Part shown: positions 1-9,794 of the stretch, piece after piece
Numbering within the stretch: the first letter of the stretch is position 1
Layout of the letters: every line of letters begins with the position of its first letter
From: Microbispora triticiradicis
GTDB taxonomy: Bacteria > Actinomycetota > Actinomycetes > Streptosporangiales > Streptosporangiaceae
Assembly (NCBI GenBank): GCA_003260025.2
Contig: QFZU02000056.1
Coordinates: 1-64,000, forward strand
Length of the DNA: 64,000 nucleotides
Direction: 5' to 3'
Translations under genes and position numbers: made by a program
The notes under the pieces: model-generated
Told to the model about the DNA's origin: nothing
The model's database searches: none
The model's input: only the letters and a program-made list of their open reading frames with translations

Positions 1-400
1 CACCGGGACCGCCCGGGCCCTGCGGGCCGTAGCGCGGGTCGTGCCCCCCTGGCGGGCGGCCGCCGCCCATCGGACCCCGTGGGCCCGGTCCCTGACCATG
101 TGCCTGACCCTGCGGCGGACCCTGCACCGGGCCGCCTGGCGGCACCGCGCCCATGGCCGCCGTGTCCTCGAAGGCCGCCGCCTCACGGCGGCGGGGGTCC
201 GGTCCGGGAGGGGGCGGCTGCGGCGCGCGACCCCGGCCGGGTTGCCGCGGCGGAGCGGGATCGCCGTACTCGCCGTACGCGTCGTACTCGTCGGACTCCC
301 GGGGCGAGCGACGACGGCGCCCAGGGCGGGATGATCCACCGGAGCCCGAGGCGTCCTCGGGGCGGCCGGACGATTCCGGTCCGTAGCTGCTGTAAGTCAC
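1..400 (-). CDS. N-terminus of a Gly/Pro/Arg-rich protein, possibly a penicillin-binding protein (partial)
   Basis: An open frame runs leftward from a GTG at 400 (MTYSSYGPESSGRPED...) to the window edge without a stop, so only the first 133 residues are seen. The visible part is low complexity: acidic Tyr/Glu/Asp patches, an Arg cluster, then Pro-Gln-Gly-rich sequence, i.e. a predicted disordered cytoplasmic tail. No catalytic domain is visible. In related actinomycetes the gene divergent from the padR-inositol phosphate synthase pair is a class A penicillin-binding protein with this kind of tail, which is the only reason for the tentative name. The GAGGAC just upstream is a close-spaced ribosome binding site. 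Confidence 0.5.
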   Translation of the reverse strand, partial: MTYSSYGPESSGRPEDASGSGGSSRPGRRRRSPRESDEYDAYGEYGDPAPPRQPGRGRAPQPPPPGPDPRRREAAAFEDTAAMGAVPPGGPVQGPPQGQAHGQGPGPRGPMGGGRPPGGHDPRYGPQGPGGPG

Positions 401-674
401 ACGTCCTCGTCAGATGTCTTCGGGAAACTGATCGACGTCGGCCGGCAGGCCGGGAGGGTTCCTCCTGGGAAGGTGGAGGGTCGCCCTACAGGGAAGGGCC
501 CGGGGGATCGGCTGTTCCGTGGACGAACGACACCGCCAGGTGGTTCCAGGTACAACCTTGGCAGACCTCCCCCACGCAGACCCGGGATTCGCCGTATTCC
601 CGGGCCGTCGCGGCGCGCTCCGTCCTCCCCCTGGTCCGTTCCGCCGCTCGTCCCCGTTCGCCTCCGTGCACAGG

Positions 675-690
675 TGTGACGTTGGTCACG
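675..690. promoter_or_regulatory. CRP-like palindrome in divergent promoter region
   Basis: TGTGA-N6-TCACG, nearly the E. coli CRP consensus, lies in the 594-base gap between the leftward gene starting at 400 and padR. The rest of the gap holds no convincing gene. Which promoter it controls is not visible, and chance occurrence cannot be excluded. Confidence 0.3.
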
Positions 691-917
691 TTCCTTCGCC
701 CGCGCGTGGGGCAGATGCGAGACGTGGGCTCAGCGTGAGGCCGGGCCGCACGTGGGAGGAGAGGGCGGGCGTCCCAGACGTCCCGCGCCCGCGTGCGATC
801 GGCGCGGAAGGACCGTACGGCCGCCCGCCTGGCGAAGCCGCGGGCCTCGACCGATCGCTGTGAGCACATGTGGCCAGATTACGACCCTTTGCCAAATCTT
901 GCCCAACTGTTGACCCG

Positions 918-946
918 TTGCCATATATGACACCCCGACGTATCCT
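918..946 (+). promoter_or_regulatory. Probable padR promoter
   Basis: TTGCCA (918-923) and TATCCT (941-946) are 17 bases apart, a good vegetative-type promoter. The palindrome at 950-970 lies just downstream over the expected start point, a repressor-type arrangement. Confidence 0.5.
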
Positions 947-949
947 GCA

Positions 950-970
950 GATGTATCGAGTCGATACATC
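950..970. promoter_or_regulatory. Perfect 21-bp palindrome, likely PadR operator
   Basis: A 10-1-10 perfect inverted repeat with outer ATGT...ACAT arms. PadR-family operators characteristically carry ATGT/ACAT arms. It sits 24 bases before the padR start and directly after the promoter, so negative autoregulation is the simplest reading. Confidence 0.7.
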
Positions 971-994
971 AGTCGGACACAGGAGGTGGTTCCA

Positions 995-1633
995 GTGACG
1001 GGCTCTCGTGGAGGTGTGCTGGAACTCGCCGTCCTGGGGTCGCTGCACGAAACACCTCTGCACGGATACGAGCTGCGCAAACGGCTCAACACGCTGCTCG
1101 GCATGTTCCGTGCGTTCTCCTATGGCTCGCTGTATCCCTGCCTCAGGGGCCTGCTCAACGACGGGCTCATCGTCGAGGAGGAGCCCCCGCAGGACACGGT
1201 TCTCGGCCGCAGGTCGAAGATCGTCTATCGGCTCACGGCGGAAGGTAAGGAGCGGTTGCAGGAGCTGCTCAACCAATCGGGCCCGTCCTCCTGGGAGGAC
1301 GAGAGCTTCGGCATCCGCTTCGCCTTCTTCCGCCACACGGAAGCCGAAGTGCGGCTGCGCATCCTGGAGGGCCGCCGCAGCCGCCTGGAAGAACGCCTCG
1401 ACCGCGTCCGTGAGGCTCTGTCCCGCACGAGGGAGCGACTGGACAGCTACACGCTGGAGCTCCAGCGCCACGGGCTGGAGTCGGTCGAGCGCGAGGTTCG
1501 CTGGCTGAACGAGCTGATCGACTCGGAACGACGGAGCCGGTCGGCTCCCGGCGAGGGGGATCACCCCCCGGGTCCCGCGCAGGCCGTACAGGAAGAGACC
1601 CAGAGGGCGGACACGCCCGAGGCAGATAGGTAA
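995..1633 (+). CDS. PadR-family transcriptional regulator
   Basis: 212 residues from the GTG at 995, chosen because AGGAGG (981-986) is 8 bases upstream; an in-frame GTG at 986 would overlap it. Residues 1-80 are the PadR winged helix ([24 protein letters not shown], followed by DGLI), and residues from about 120 form an Arg/Glu-rich helical C-terminal dimerisation part (PadR/Vir type). It is followed 13 bases later by the inositol phosphate synthase gene, so it probably regulates that gene and itself through the palindrome at 950-970. The ligand is unknown. Confidence 0.9.
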   Translation: MTGSRGGVLELAVLGSLHETPLHGYELRKRLNTLLGMFRAFSYGSLYPCLRGLLNDGLIVEEEPPQDTVLGRRSKIVYRLTAEGKERLQELLNQSGPSSWEDESFGIRFAFFRHTEAEVRLRILEGRRSRLEERLDRVREALSRTRERLDSYTLELQRHGLESVEREVRWLNELIDSERRSRSAPGEGDHPPGPAQAVQEETQRADTPEADR

Positions 1634-1646
1634 AGGAGCGAGTGCT

Positions 1647-2726
1647 ATGGGTTCGGTGCGCGTAGCCATCGTCGGTGTGGGCAACTGCGCCTCGTCGCTG
1701 GTGCAGGGCGTCCACTACTACAGGGACGCGGATCCGGGCAGCCGTGTGCCGGGCCTCATGCACGTGCGGTTCGGTGAGTACCACGTCGGCGACGTGGAGT
1801 TCGTCGCGGCTTTCGACGTGGACGCCAAGAAGGTCGGCCGCGACCTGTCGGAGGCCATCGTCGCCTCCGAGAACAACACGATCAAGATCTGCGACGTGCC
1901 GCCGCTCGGCGTCACCGTGCAGCGTGGCCCCACCTTCGACGGGCTGGGCACGTACTACCGCGAGATCATCGAGGAGTCCGACGAGCAGCCGGTCGACGTC
2001 GTCCAGGCGCTCAAGGACGCCCGGGTGGACGTGCTCGTCTCCTACCTGCCGGTGGGCTCGGAGGAGGCCGACCGCTTCTACGCGCAGTGCGCGATCGACG
2101 CCAAGGTGGCCTTCGTCAACGCGCTTCCGGTCTTCATCGCCTCCGACCCCGAGTGGGCCGCGAAGTTCACCGAGGCCGGCGTGCCGATCGTGGGCGACGA
2201 CATCAAGTCGCAGGTCGGCGCCACGATCACGCACCGCGTGCTGGCCAAGCTGTTCGAGGACCGCGGAGTGGAGCTGCTGCGCACCTACCAGCTCAACTTC
2301 GGCGGGAACATGGACTTCATGAACATGCTGGAGCGCACCCGCCTCCAGTCCAAGAAGATCTCCAAGACCCAGTCGGTCACCTCGCAGATCCCGCACGAGA
2401 TGGGGAAGGCCGACGTCCACATCGGCCCGTCGGACCACGTGCCGTGGCTGGACGACCGCAAGTGGGCCTACGTCCGCCTGGAGGGCAGGTCGTTCGGCGA
2501 CACCCCGCTGAACCTGGAGTACAAGCTCGAGGTCTGGGACTCGCCCAACTCGGCCGGCATCATCATCGACGCGGTCCGCGCGGCCAAGATCGCCCTGGAC
2601 CGGGGCATCGGCGGCCCGCTGCTGTCGCCCTCGTCGTACTTCATGAAGTCGCCGCCGGAGCAGTACTCCGACGACGTCGCCCGCGAGGCCGTCGAGAAGT
2701 TCATCCGGGGCGAGAACGAGCGCTGA
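1647..2726 (+). CDS. ino1: Inositol-3-phosphate synthase
   Basis: 359 residues, full length for the actinobacterial enzyme. It converts glucose 6-phosphate to inositol 3-phosphate with NAD, feeding phosphatidylinositol, mycothiol and related lipids. The N-terminal Rossmann motif ([13 protein letters not shown]), the [10 protein letters not shown] segment, the LNFGGNMDF segment and the conserved [11 protein letters not shown]-terminal stretch are visible. The ATG at 1647 follows AAAGGAG with normal spacing, 13 bases after padR, so the two are probably cotranscribed. A hairpin at 2747-2776 ends the unit. Confidence 0.95.
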   Translation: MGSVRVAIVGVGNCASSLVQGVHYYRDADPGSRVPGLMHVRFGEYHVGDVEFVAAFDVDAKKVGRDLSEAIVASENNTIKICDVPPLGVTVQRGPTFDGLGTYYREIIEESDEQPVDVVQALKDARVDVLVSYLPVGSEEADRFYAQCAIDAKVAFVNALPVFIASDPEWAAKFTEAGVPIVGDDIKSQVGATITHRVLAKLFEDRGVELLRTYQLNFGGNMDFMNMLERTRLQSKKISKTQSVTSQIPHEMGKADVHIGPSDHVPWLDDRKWAYVRLEGRSFGDTPLNLEYKLEVWDSPNSAGIIIDAVRAAKIALDRGIGGPLLSPSSYFMKSPPEQYSDDVAREAVEKFIRGENER

Positions 2727-2746
2727 CGGACTCTTCTCCGCGTGTC

Positions 2747-2776
2747 CCGCCCCGGTTCCGTGACGGACCGGGGCGG
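2747..2776 (+). terminator. Terminator after ino1
   Basis: CCGCCCCGGT (2747-2756) pairs with ACCGGGGCGG (2767-2776) around a 10-base loop, followed by TTTC. It also separates the convergent idi gene. Confidence 0.8.
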
Positions 2777-2818
2777 TTTCACATGCTCATGGGTGGCGGC
2801 GGGTCCGGAGGCGGCGGC

Positions 2819-3433
2819 TCAGGCGAGAGGGAGCGCGGCCGGCGGCAGGGCCGCCGGGTCGGCCACCGGCCAGGCCAGCGGGTCCGGGCCGAGCGCGACG
2901 AGCTGCGGCACCTGCTCCCGCGCCCAGGGCGAGATGTCCAGCTCTCCGCTCGTCACCCCGGCGGCGAAGCTCGCCCAGGGCTCCCAGCGGACCTCGCCGA
3001 CCTCCTCGGCGTTGGGCGCGGCCTCCTCTCCCGTCACCACCGCCCGGTAGACCGGGCACAGCTCGTGCTCGACCATCCCGTTGTCCATGACCGCGCGGTA
3101 GGCGAAGCGCGGCAGGATCAGGTCGACGGACTCGACGATCAGCCCCAGCTCGAACTCCAGGCGGCGGACCACCGCCGCCGACAGCGGCTCCCCGGGCAGC
3201 GGATGGCCGCAGCAGCTGTTGGTCCACGCGTCGGGCCAGGTCAGCTTGTGACCTGCCCGCCGCGAGAGCAGCACCCGGCCCTGCCGGTCGAATACATAAC
3301 TGGAGAACGCCAGGTGCAGCGGAGTGTCCGCGCCGTGGACGGTGGACTTGGGAGCGGTGCCGATCGGGTTGCCCTCGACGTCGACCAGCACGACATGTTC
3401 CGGTGAGGTCACCGTCAGAGAGTACGGTGTCAC
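2819..3433 (-). CDS. idi: Isopentenyl-diphosphate delta-isomerase, type 1
   Basis: 204 residues from a GTG at 3433. It interconverts IPP and DMAPP for isoprenoid synthesis. The Nudix-fold type 1 signatures are present: the catalytic-Cys segment TNSCCGHPLPGE (about residues 72-83), the Nudix-box-like run AAVVRRLEFELG and the Glu-containing VEHELCPVYRA segment. An N-terminal 10-residue stretch before EHVVLVD could mean a slightly later start. It is convergent with ino1 and divergent from the MFS gene; the 80-base gap to 3514 must hold both promoters. Confidence 0.93.
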   Translation of the reverse strand: MTPYSLTVTSPEHVVLVDVEGNPIGTAPKSTVHGADTPLHLAFSSYVFDRQGRVLLSRRAGHKLTWPDAWTNSCCGHPLPGEPLSAAVVRRLEFELGLIVESVDLILPRFAYRAVMDNGMVEHELCPVYRAVVTGEEAAPNAEEVGEVRWEPWASFAAGVTSGELDISPWAREQVPQLVALGPDPLAWPVADPAALPPAALPLA

Positions 3434-3513
3434 GCCGTCGCCGGTCAGTGGCAGGGGGTTTTATCGGGGTTGATCCTGATGCCACCCGGAGATCGTCCGC
3501 GTAGGCTGTCGCC

Positions 3514-4821
3514 GTGTCCTACGTCTCCGATCTGCGGGTGGTCCTGCGGGGTCGCAACTTCCGGCGGCTCTTCGCCACGAGGCTCGTCTCGCAGTTCTCG
3601 GACGGGATCTTCCAGCTCGCCGTCGGCGGGTACGCGTTCTTCAGTCCGGAACGGCAGGCCAGCGCCGCCGACATCGCGGCGGGCCTCGCCGTGCTGCTCC
3701 TGCCGTACAGCGTGCTCGGGCCCTTCGTCGGGGTGTTCATCGACCGCTGGTCGCGGCGGCAGATCCTCGTGATCGCGCCGTTCGTGCGCGGGACGCTGCT
3801 GGTGCTGGCCGCCTGCCTCGTCCTGGCGGGGACCTCCGACGTCGTCTTCTACGTGGCGGCGCTCGGCGTGCTCGCGGTCAACCGCTTCTTCCTGGCGGCC
3901 CTGGGCGCGTCGCTGCCCCACGTCGTGCCGGGCGACCAGCTGATGATGGCCAACGCGGTGACCCCCACCTCCGGCACGGTGGCGACGTTCCTCGGGATGG
4001 GCGCGGCCATGGTGCTCCGCACGATCGCCGGATCGGACGACCGGGGCGTGGCGGTGCTGCTGGTCTGTTCCGGCGTCGTCTTCGGGCTGAGCGCGCTGAT
4101 CGCCCGGACGATGGCGCGCTCCCTGCTGGGCCCCGCGTACGACCCGGACCGCCCGCAGGCCCGCGAGGCCGTACGGCACGTGCTGACCGGGCTGGTGGAC
4201 GGCGCGCGGCACGTCGCGCACCGGCGCTCGGCGGCGGCCGCCCTCACCGGCATGGCCGCCCACCGCCTCATGTTCGGCATCTCGACGGCGGCGGTGGTCC
4301 TCATCTACCGCTACTCCTTCACCAGCGACCCCGACGACGCGCTGAAGGGCATCGCGCTCGTGCTGGGTGCCGTCGGCGCCGGGAGCTTCGCCGCGGTGCT
4401 GGTCACTCCGTGGGCCACCGAACGGATCCGCATCGAGACCTGGGTCCCGGCCATGCTGATCACCTGCGGGATCCTGGAGTTCGCGCTGTGCGTGACGTTC
4501 CGCGAGTGGGGCTTCCTCGGCGCCGGGCTCGTGATCGGCGTCGCGGGACAGAGCGTGAAGATCTGCGCCGACACCGTCGTGCAGCGCGACGTCGAGGACG
4601 CCTACCTCGGCCGCGCCTTCTCCGTGTACGACATGCTGTTCAACGGCATGACGGTCCTCGGCGCGGTGCTGGCGGCGGCTCTGCTGCCCCACGACGGCAG
4701 GTCCTACCCCGCGCTCGCCGTGATCGCCGTCGGCTACCTGCTCGGCGCGGTGGTCTACCGCCTGGTCCTCCCCTCCCCCACCACCCGCCACCCCGCCGTC
4801 GCCTCCGATCGACCCGAGTAA
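3514..4821 (+). CDS. MFS transporter
   Basis: 435 residues starting with GTG at 3514. The protein is mostly hydrophobic with about 11-12 predicted membrane segments. A cytoplasmic DRWSRRQ motif between helices 2 and 3 (about residues 73-79) matches the conserved loop of major facilitator antiporters (MFS_1/MFS_3-like efflux). The substrate cannot be told from sequence. It stands alone, between divergent idi and the VWA gene at 4941. Confidence 0.88.
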   Translation: MSYVSDLRVVLRGRNFRRLFATRLVSQFSDGIFQLAVGGYAFFSPERQASAADIAAGLAVLLLPYSVLGPFVGVFIDRWSRRQILVIAPFVRGTLLVLAACLVLAGTSDVVFYVAALGVLAVNRFFLAALGASLPHVVPGDQLMMANAVTPTSGTVATFLGMGAAMVLRTIAGSDDRGVAVLLVCSGVVFGLSALIARTMARSLLGPAYDPDRPQAREAVRHVLTGLVDGARHVAHRRSAAAALTGMAAHRLMFGISTAAVVLIYRYSFTSDPDDALKGIALVLGAVGAGSFAAVLVTPWATERIRIETWVPAMLITCGILEFALCVTFREWGFLGAGLVIGVAGQSVKICADTVVQRDVEDAYLGRAFSVYDMLFNGMTVLGAVLAAALLPHDGRSYPALAVIAVGYLLGAVVYRLVLPSPTTRHPAVASDRPE

Positions 4822-4940
4822 GGGCCGGGCGTGATCAGGTGATGTGCCCCTGACATATCCGTGACGGCGCCCTGACGGATCATCGGAGAGCTACTATTCC
4901 GGCAGTTCCCGGTCCTCTCATCACTGAACAGGCCGTTGTG

Positions 4941-7031
4941 ATGTCCTCCCCGACCCCCTCGACCGCAGGAGACGACTCCGACAGGCCGCCAGGGAACGCA
5001 CCGGGGGAGGCGACGCCCCCGGAGCGGCCCCCGAAGGTGGCGGCGGCGCGGGAGACGCTCGTCACGACGCTCGCCGCGGCCGCGGCGAACAGCATCTGGA
5101 CGGAATACCACGCCTTCCTGGAGCACCTGCCGGTCCCGACGTACGTCGGAGTGCTGGCGACCGGCGTGCTCGGCGGTTTCTTCCTGTCGGGCCGGGGGCC
5201 GGCGGGTGTGCTCGCCCGACTGACCGGATGGCTCGGCCCGCCCGCCGCGAGGATCCGGGACTGGATCCTGGCCCCCCTCTCCCAGCGGACGCGGACGGCG
5301 AAGACGCTGCGGACGCTGCGCCGCGCCCTGCCCGTGCTCGTGATCGCCTATCTGTCCGTGGCGTCCGGTGTGGTCGTCGTCCTGGGCGCCTGGGGCGCGT
5401 CGATGCTGGTGCGGTGGGCGTCGTCACCCTCCTGCGCGGATCCGCGGGAGTTGTTCGTGATCACGGCGCCGGAGAACGTCGACGCGCTGCGCGATGCCGT
5501 CGCGGCCTATGCCGGCGATTCGGACGACTGCCCGCCATACCGGATCTCGGTCGGTCCCGCGCCGTCGGCGGCCGACATCGCCAAGGGCTTCACCCTCGGC
5601 TGGTGCCGGGGAGACGAGTCGTTCCCGAGGCTCTTCGGGAGGCGCCCTGACGCCTGGATCGCCACCAGCACCGCCGAGGTGGAGCACGTTCTCCGGCTCC
5701 AGAGCACCAGCAGCCCTTCGGGACAGCCCTGCGACAGGATGGCCGGCGGAACGGCGACGCTGCGCCCGGGCCCGAGTGTGGCCGGCGAGCAGCTGGTCGT
5801 CGCGATGCTCACCGAGCGCGCCGACGACCTGGAGAGACTGCCTCCGGAGCGGAGAGGCGACAGAGCGCTGGCGGACGTCATGCGGACGGTCCGCACCGAT
5901 CTGGGCATGCGCCTGGTCTACCCGCAACCCGGTCTCTCCTCGGCCGGTCTGCTGGCGGCCGCACGCCTGGTCGGCCTGGAACGCCCTGAGGACACCGTGC
6001 GGAGCATGGTCTCCGACGACAGCGTGAACGCGCTCCTGTGCCGCTTCAAACGGATGACGAGGGCCGAGAAGAATGAGCATGCCCTGCTCATCCCGGCCCA
6101 CAGCGTGCGGGAGTACAACGCCGGGGAGCTCACGGACGAGGGCTGCCGGGGCATGGGCGAGAACGAGCCCAGACTCACGGAGGAACGGCCGCCCGGTCTG
6201 CCCCTCCTCGACTATCCGTTCGTCGCCGTCGACTGGCCGGACGAGGGCGCCCCGGCCTCCCGGGACGAGACGGCCGAAAGCCGCCTCGCTCTCGATCGCT
6301 TCGCCGCCTGGCTCACGCACGAGCACCCGCTCTTCGGCCGCCCGGCACCGCCTGCCAAGCAGAGCGGCGATGACGTGCTGGACCAGGCGAAGAAGGAGAT
6401 TTCCCGGCGGCTGCACCCCGTCGACCTGCAGTTCCTGCTCGACGTCTCCGGATCGATGTCCCGATCGCTCCTTCCCGCGAGTGAGGCGCTCCCCGAGATC
6501 AGGCAGGCGCTCGTCGAGACCGACCGCCTGTCGCTCAGCACATTCTGGCGGGAGAAGGACGAAGGTCCCGTAAGGGTCAGCGATCCCACCGACAAGGACG
6601 AGCCGAGCCGTCTGGACAGGTTCGTCGGGCGTTTCCGGCTGGAGCGGAGCCGGGGACGGGACGCACCGCTGTGGACGGCGATCGAGGAGCTGGGAAGGAA
6701 GTTCGGCCCCCCGGCCCGTTCGGTGGTGGTCATCACGGACGGAGGGCCGTTCGGGACCGGAAGGGATCCCCGGCCTGCGGAGCAGGACGTCGTACGGGCT
6801 TTGAGCCGCAGCCCCTCGATACGCAACCTCTACGTCCTCGTCCTCGGGCACAACGGGTGTGGGGGCAGGTTCCCGCAGCCGGAGCGGGTGCACGGGCCGG
6901 GGGCGAAGCCGGGGTCGGAGCAGCGCGTGATCTGCGCCGAGATCGGAGGAGGGCAGCCCTCCCGGACAGGGACGCAGGCGGTGGCGGGCGTGCTGCGTAA
7001 CGCGATCTTCACACTACGGGAGTGGTCCTGA
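4941..7031 (+). CDS. Membrane-anchored solute-binding-like / VWA domain protein
   Basis: 696 residues from ATG 4941 (an adjacent in-frame GTG at 4938 is possible). A Pro-rich N-terminus is followed by hydrophobic stretches at about residues 66-85 and 128-157. Then comes an extracellular part resembling a periplasmic-binding fold (from FVITAPENVDALRDAV), and a C-terminal von Willebrand A domain whose MIDAS loop DVSGSMS starts near residue 501 and whose later VVVITDGG strand is intact. The stop TGA overlaps the ATG of the next gene, which is a solute-binding-like protein, so the two are translationally coupled. No ABC permease or ATPase lies nearby. Function unknown; a surface sensing or adhesion role is inference. 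Confidence 0.75.
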   Translation: MSSPTPSTAGDDSDRPPGNAPGEATPPERPPKVAAARETLVTTLAAAAANSIWTEYHAFLEHLPVPTYVGVLATGVLGGFFLSGRGPAGVLARLTGWLGPPAARIRDWILAPLSQRTRTAKTLRTLRRALPVLVIAYLSVASGVVVVLGAWGASMLVRWASSPSCADPRELFVITAPENVDALRDAVAAYAGDSDDCPPYRISVGPAPSAADIAKGFTLGWCRGDESFPRLFGRRPDAWIATSTAEVEHVLRLQSTSSPSGQPCDRMAGGTATLRPGPSVAGEQLVVAMLTERADDLERLPPERRGDRALADVMRTVRTDLGMRLVYPQPGLSSAGLLAAARLVGLERPEDTVRSMVSDDSVNALLCRFKRMTRAEKNEHALLIPAHSVREYNAGELTDEGCRGMGENEPRLTEERPPGLPLLDYPFVAVDWPDEGAPASRDETAESRLALDRFAAWLTHEHPLFGRPAPPAKQSGDDVLDQAKKEISRRLHPVDLQFLLDVSGSMSRSLLPASEALPEIRQALVETDRLSLSTFWREKDEGPVRVSDPTDKDEPSRLDRFVGRFRLERSRGRDAPLWTAIEELGRKFGPPARSVVVITDGGPFGTGRDPRPAEQDVVRALSRSPSIRNLYVLVLGHNGCGGRFPQPERVHGPGAKPGSEQRVICAEIGGGQPSRTGTQAVAGVLRNAIFTLREWS

Positions 7032-8524
7032 TGACCCGGCGACCGGAGCTGTGGTGGTCACGGCTTCCCCCCTTCCGGAGGCGGCTCGCCGCCGGAGGGT
7101 TCGCGGTGGGCGTCCTCCTCGGGAGTCTGCAACTCCTGCACACCGGGAGGGACACGGCCTGCCACTCCGACGGGCGGATCACGATCGCGGCGAACAGCGA
7201 CGTCAGCGCCGGAGGCTTCCGCAGGGACCTCGTCCGGCAGTGGAACGCGAAGTCGAAACGCACCGACGATCTCGTCGAGATCTCCGACTCCACCGACGAG
7301 GCCAGGGCCGAGATGGCCGCCGCGGCCCAGTCGCACCGCTGCACCTACGACATCTTCCTCCTGGACGTCGTCTACATCCCCGAGTTCGCGAGGAACGGCT
7401 ACCTGAGCGAGCTCACCCCGAAGGAGTTCGGCGCGGCGTGGCCGCACGTCACGAAGGAGGTGCTGCGGGCGGCACAGGTGGACCGCAGACAGTACGCCGA
7501 GCCCCTGGCCACAGACGCGCCGCTGTTGTTCCGCAAGGCCGGCCTGCCGCTCCCCGCCACATGGGCGGATCTCGTCGGAGACGGCAGCCGGACCGGCTAC
7601 GCCGGCACGTACGGCTACGTCGGGCAGTTCGACGACTACGAGGGGGGAACCGTCAACCTCATGGAGGCGGTGCTCTCCTCCGGCGCCGAGATCACCAAGG
7701 GCGACAAGGTCGTGCTCGACCAGTACGCCGAGAAGACGCAGAACGCGCTCGCCCACCTGCGCGGGCTCCTCGACGGCCTCGCGGGGGACGGGAGCCGGCC
7801 ACCCGGCTCGGGCGGCCCCTCCTCCAGCCCGGCGCCCTCCCCCGGCGCCGAGGCCCGGTGCCAGGACCGCCTCGGCCGCGGCTGTCTGTTCCGGTACCGG
7901 GAGGAGAGCAGCCTGCAGGCTTTCCGGGACGGGGACGTGGGGTACATGCGGAACTGGCCGTTCGCCTTCCCCCGTCTGGCGCTCGACCCGTCGATGCGGG
8001 CCGGAGACGGGTCTCCGCTGTTCGAGGTGTCCCACCTGCCCGGCAAGGGGATCACGGGGGGCTACGCCCTCGCGATCAGCGCGACCATGCCCGAGGAGGA
8101 ACGTCCGGACGCGGTACGGCTCATCCGCTTCCTCACGTCGGCCGAGGCCCAGAAGCAGCTGTTCGCGTGCGGCGGCTACCCGCCCGTCATCAAGGAGGTC
8201 TACGACTTCTACATGTCACAGGAGAAGGGCCCCCGAACGTGCAGCGAGCTCCAGGATCGGGAGGATCCGTCCCCCGAACCCGGATCGGAGATGACGGCCC
8301 CCGAGCTCGGCGACTTCGCGACGGCGATCCACGACGCGCTGGGCCGGGCCGAGTCACGTCCGGTCTGGCCCCACTACGCCACGTTCAGCGACACGTTCAG
8401 ATCCTGCGCGAGAAAAGCGGTGACCGGCGAGATCGAGGCGCGGGAGATCGACGTCGACAGCTTCGCCGAGGCCCTGCGGACGGCCGGGGACGGCAGGCGG
8501 CCGGACGATCCCTGCCCCGGCTGA
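7031..8524 (+). CDS. Membrane-anchored extracellular solute-binding protein (family 1-like)
   Basis: 497 residues from the ATG at 7031, whose A is the last base of the upstream stop codon; GTG 7022 is an alternative. One hydrophobic segment near residues 15-35 lacks a lipobox Cys, so it is probably a signal anchor. The rest looks like an ABC sugar-type binding protein: ITIAANSDVSAGGFRRDLV strand-helix, the DIFLLDVVYIPEF segment, YAGTYGYVGQFDDYEGG and the late RFLTSAEAQKQLF helix. A Pro/Ser/Gly-rich insert lies near residues 257-275. It is the second gene of a two-gene unit with the VWA protein and has no transporter partners here. Confidence 0.8.
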   Translation: MTRRPELWWSRLPPFRRRLAAGGFAVGVLLGSLQLLHTGRDTACHSDGRITIAANSDVSAGGFRRDLVRQWNAKSKRTDDLVEISDSTDEARAEMAAAAQSHRCTYDIFLLDVVYIPEFARNGYLSELTPKEFGAAWPHVTKEVLRAAQVDRRQYAEPLATDAPLLFRKAGLPLPATWADLVGDGSRTGYAGTYGYVGQFDDYEGGTVNLMEAVLSSGAEITKGDKVVLDQYAEKTQNALAHLRGLLDGLAGDGSRPPGSGGPSSSPAPSPGAEARCQDRLGRGCLFRYREESSLQAFRDGDVGYMRNWPFAFPRLALDPSMRAGDGSPLFEVSHLPGKGITGGYALAISATMPEEERPDAVRLIRFLTSAEAQKQLFACGGYPPVIKEVYDFYMSQEKGPRTCSELQDREDPSPEPGSEMTAPELGDFATAIHDALGRAESRPVWPHYATFSDTFRSCARKAVTGEIEAREIDVDSFAEALRTAGDGRRPDDPCPG

Positions 8525-8531
8525 CCAGCCG

Positions 8532-9794
8532 TCACAAGGCGGTGGCCGCGGCCGTCATCGCCCTGGTGATCATGTCGATCTCCTCGGGCGCGCAGGCGTA
8601 TGGCGGCATCGTGTAGATGAGGCGCCCGAACGGGCGCAGCCACACGCCGTGGCCCATCACGATGTCCTGAATTTTCGCGACATCGACGGGGCGGTCCGTC
8701 TCGATCACGCCGATGGCGCCCAGTACCCGCACGTCCCGTACGCCCGGGGCGTGGACGGCCGGGGCGAGGCCGTCGAGCAGCCCGGCCTCGATGCGGGCGA
8801 CCTCCTCCCGCCACGGGCGCTCGGCCAGCAGGTCGAGCGAGGCGCCGGCCACCGCGCAGGCGAGCGGGTTGCCCATGTAGGTGGGGCCGTGCATCAGCAC
8901 TCCGAGGCGGTCGGCCACCCGCTCGGTACACAGGGTCGCCGCGAGCGTCACGTATCCGCCGGTCAGGGCCTTGCCGACGCACATGATGTCCGGCCTGATC
9001 CCGGCGTGGTCGCAGCCGAACATCTCCCCCGTACGGCCGAAGCCGGTGGCGATCTCGTCGGCGATCAGCAGGACGCCGTGCTCGTCGGCGAGGTCGCGCA
9101 GCCGCCGAAGGTAGGCCGGGTGGTAGAAGCGCATGCCCCCGGCACCCTGCACGACCGGCTCCACGATGATCGCAGCCAGCTCCGCCGCACGCGCCTCGAC
9201 GGTATCGGTGAGCTCCCTCAGGTACGCCTCGTCGGGTTCCGGAGCCGTCCGGACCGGGCGGCGGCCGTAGTCGTCCGGCGGCGCGGGCGCGAAGACGTGC
9301 CGCGGCAGCATGCCGGTGAACAGGTGGTGCATGCCGCTCACCGGGTCGCAGACCGACATCGCGCCGAGTGTGTCGCCGTGGTAGCCGCCGCGCACGGTCA
9401 TCAGCGTCGAGCGCCCGCTGTACTGGATCGCCATCTTGATCGCGACCTCGACCGCCACCGAGCCCGAGTCGGCGAGGAAGACCCGGCCGAGCCCGGTCAT
9501 CCCGGCCAGCCGCTCCGCGAGCCGCACGGCGGGCTCGTGGGTGAGGCCGCCGAACATGACATGCGCCATGTCCTCGATCTGTTCGCGTACGGCCCGGTTG
9601 AGCCGGGGGTGGTTGTGGCCGTGCACGGCCGCCCACCAGGAGGCCATGCCGTCGATCAGCGCACGGCCGTCGTCGAGGACGATCCGCACGCCGTCGGCAC
9701 GCCTGACCACGTGGACGGGCACCCCGGACGACACCGCCGAGTACGGATGCCACACGTGCGCGCGGTCCAGCCGGAGAACCTCGTCCGCGTCCAC
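8532..9794 (-). CDS. bioA: Adenosylmethionine-8-amino-7-oxononanoate aminotransferase
   Basis: 420 residues. Transfers the amino group of SAM to KAPA to give DAPA in biotin synthesis, using PLP. Class III aminotransferase motifs are visible: [11 protein letters not shown] near the N-terminus, [15 protein letters not shown] and the PLP-lysine segment VGKALTGG. The GTG start (9794) directly follows the stop of the upstream CCA-transferase gene, so the two are probably coupled. No other bio genes are seen in this window. It converges with the solute-binding gene, 7 bases apart. Confidence 0.93.
   Translation of the reverse strand: MDADEVLRLDRAHVWHPYSAVSSGVPVHVVRRADGVRIVLDDGRALIDGMASWWAAVHGHNHPRLNRAVREQIEDMAHVMFGGLTHEPAVRLAERLAGMTGLGRVFLADSGSVAVEVAIKMAIQYSGRSTLMTVRGGYHGDTLGAMSVCDPVSGMHHLFTGMLPRHVFAPAPPDDYGRRPVRTAPEPDEAYLRELTDTVEARAAELAAIIVEPVVQGAGGMRFYHPAYLRRLRDLADEHGVLLIADEIATGFGRTGEMFGCDHAGIRPDIMCVGKALTGGYVTLAATLCTERVADRLGVLMHGPTYMGNPLACAVAGASLDLLAERPWREEVARIEAGLLDGLAPAVHAPGVRDVRVLGAIGVIETDRPVDVAKIQDIVMGHGVWLRPFGRLIYTMPPYACAPEEIDMITRAMTAAATAL

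Noticed and set aside
486..869. Open frames in the padR upstream gap
   Set aside because: Arg/Pro-rich on both strands, no ribosome binding sites, and they overlap the promoter and operator region.
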